Shown here: positions 63,024 to 64,000 of the stretch, in pieces
Position numbering within the stretch: position 1 is the stretch's first letter
How the letters are laid out: every line of letters starts with the position of its first letter
DNA from: Neptunitalea chrysea
GTDB lineage: Bacteria; Bacteroidota; Bacteroidia; Flavobacteriales; Flavobacteriaceae
NCBI RefSeq assembly: GCF_027924145.1
Contig: NZ_BRVP01000006.1
Span: 62,001 to 126,000, forward strand
Length of the DNA stretch: 64,000 nucleotides
Direction: 5' to 3'
Notes under the pieces: generated by a model
Seen by the model: the letters and a program-made list of their open reading frames with translations, nothing else
Databases searched by the model: none
Told to the model about the DNA's origin: nothing
Position numbers and translations under genes: made by a program

Positions 63024-63665
63024 TTATTGATTCCATTTATCTGGTGCTTCTCTCCACAATTGTAAAGCATCTACTTCGTCTTCGGTAATATACCCGGTGT
63101 TGGTAGCTTGTTCTAATAAGTGCATGTAATTACTTATTGTGTGTAATTCAACATTTGCCTCTTTAAAATTGTTATCGGCAATGGCAAATCCATATGAAAA
63201 TATAGCAATCATCCCTTTTACAATGGCTCCGGCATCTTTCAATGCTTTAACGGCATTTAAGCTGCTACCACCAGTGCTAATAAGGTCTTCTACTACCACT
63301 ACATTTTGACCCTTGTCTAAGAAACCTTCAATCTGGTTTTGTCTTCCATGTTTCTTAGGTTCAGGACGTACGTATACAAATGGGATTCCTAAATATTCGG
63401 CTACTAACATACCAATCCCTATAGCTCCGGTTGCTACACCTGCTATTACATCCGGCTTACCGTAAATGTTTTCAATTTGTTTCCCTATGTTCTCCCTAAC
63501 ATAATTTCTAATAGTAGGATAGGACAATATTACCCTGTTATCGCAATAAATTGGCGATTTCCATCCTGAACTCCATGTGAAAGGATTTTTTGGATTCAAC
63601 TTAATTGCATTAATTTGCAATAGGAGTTCAGCTGTTTTTTTAGCTGTATCTTTATCTAAAACCAT
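63024..63665 (-). CDS. pyrE: Orotate phosphoribosyltransferase
   Basis: The 213-residue enzyme couples orotate to PRPP in pyrimidine synthesis. FTWSSGWKSPIYCDNR is the substrate part, GVATGAIGIG binds pyrophosphate, YVRPEPKKHGRQNQIEG has the catalytic flexible loop and VVVVEDLISTGGSSLNAV is the PRPP motif (about 118-135). Its start codon is only 7 bp from that of the divergent NUDIX gene. Confidence 0.97.
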   Translation of the reverse strand: MVLDKDTAKKTAELLLQINAIKLNPKNPFTWSSGWKSPIYCDNRVILSYPTIRNYVRENIGKQIENIYGKPDVIAGVATGAIGIGMLVAEYLGIPFVYVRPEPKKHGRQNQIEGFLDKGQNVVVVEDLISTGGSSLNAVKALKDAGAIVKGMIAIFSYGFAIADNNFKEANVELHTISNYMHLLEQATNTGYITEDEVDALQLWREAPDKWNQ

Positions 63666-63669
63666 AGCA

Positions 63670-63677
63670 CAAATGTA
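63670..63677 (-). promoter_or_regulatory. Possible -7 box overlapping the pyrE/NUDIX start region
   Basis: TACATTTG on the minus strand fits TAnnTTTG but lies only 4 bp before the pyrE ATG. If it is used, the pyrE mRNA would begin at or near the start codon (leaderless). It also overlaps the first codons of the NUDIX gene. Chance occurrence cannot be excluded. Confidence 0.25.
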
Positions 63678-64000
63678 TGAAGTTTTTGTAAATGAACATC
63701 CAATTATTTTGATTAGTGAATTGAAAAAGGAGGATTCATTTAAATATTTTCTATTAGAAAATGTAGATTTATCAAAAGTTGTTAAAGATCTTAATAACGG
63801 AAATATGGATGCTGCATATTTGTATCACCCTGATAAAGATAAATTACTTAAGAAATTTAAGAATAAATTACCTGTTGTTTTGGCTGCTGGAGGGGTGGTG
63901 AAAAATAAAAAAGGAGAAATTCTTTTTATTTTTAGAAATGGGAAATGGGATTTGGCTAAAGGAAAACTTGATAAGAATGAAAAAATTTATGATGCGGCTA
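63673..64000 (+). CDS. NUDIX hydrolase (3' partial)
   Basis: The frame runs from ATG 63673 to the window end (109 residues visible). An N-terminal extension of about 70 residues (MYEVFVNEHPIILIS) precedes the NUDIX domain, which begins LAAGGVVKNKKGEILFIF and continues KWDLAKGKLDKNEKI, the start of the G-x5-E-x7-REUxEE box. The rest of the box lies beyond the window. Members hydrolyse nucleoside diphosphates linked to another group; the substrate is not predictable. Divergent from pyrE. Confidence 0.88.
   Translation, partial: MYEVFVNEHPIILISELKKEDSFKYFLLENVDLSKVVKDLNNGNMDAAYLYHPDKDKLLKKFKNKLPVVLAAGGVVKNKKGEILFIFRNGKWDLAKGKLDKNEKIYDAA

Noticed and set aside
1-64000. CRISPR arrays, tRNA/rRNA genes, integrase/prophage or toxin-antitoxin genes
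   Set aside because: I saw no regularly spaced repeats, tRNA-like cloverleaf segments or such protein families in the spacers or frames of the window.

Overview
The window comes from an AT-rich genome of the Bacteroidota, most likely a marine or environmental member of Flavobacteriaceae. The evidence is TAnnTTTG-type -7 promoter boxes, few Shine-Dalgarno sequences, a PorV/PorQ-family outer membrane protein, a hybrid kinase with a periplasmic TPR region, a Nif3 protein in the long form, and the order recQ / kdsD-tatC-AhpD-like-lptB that I know from flavobacteria. This assignment rests on gene content and motifs, not on a search.

Region 1 (1-10945, + strand) is the distal part of a surface polysaccharide (probably O-antigen) cluster. 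It holds a polysaccharide pyruvyl transferase (cut by the window start), a Wzt-type ABC ATPase with a C-terminal glycan-binding domain, a hexapeptide acyltransferase, two sulfotransferases, several glycosyltransferases, and a fusion of a CMP-nonulosonate synthetase with a KdsC-like phosphatase. A strong terminator closes it. Region 2 (10946-15139) is an island of dnaK flanked by decayed DNA: a broken NAD-dependent dehydrogenase gene upstream and an IS3-family transposase relic downstream. It is followed by a minus-strand nonulosonate synthase (neuB-like) that lacks the usual C-terminal SAF domain. Region 3 (15140-29751, + strand) is a second tightly packed polysaccharide block of glycosyltransferases (one GT11 fucosyltransferase-like), an O-antigen ligase/polymerase-like membrane protein, a CapK-like adenylate-forming enzyme and, last, the initiating polyprenyl-phosphate glycosylphosphotransferase. 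Together, regions 1-3 predict a sulfated, possibly pyruvylated, nonulosonate-containing glycan built on undecaprenyl phosphate and exported by an ABC transporter.

Region 4 (29752-64000) is mostly core genome. It has envelope genes (PorV/PorQ-like protein, lnt, lptB, lpxK, kdsD, tatC, murB), a complete phosphatidylethanolamine route split over two loci (cdsA and psd in one, pssA in the other), recQ, gap, lipA, valS, ftsH-rsfS, birA, pyrE and the start of a NUDIX hydrolase. Mixed in are less usual genes: a DUF164-type coiled-coil protein with no cysteines left in its zinc ribbon, an Nramp-fold transporter without the DPGN metal site, an ECF sigma factor without a neighbouring anti-sigma gene, and an acyl-CoA-binding protein with an altered core motif. 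Transcription units are short and often convergent, with shared perfect-hairpin terminators.

I see no CRISPR array, prophage, integron, tRNA or rRNA. No wholly new defence or mobile system is evident. The most unusual content is the nonulosonate branch (phosphatase fusion plus SAF-less synthase), the unassigned proteins of the glycan cluster, and the divergent family members listed in the findings.
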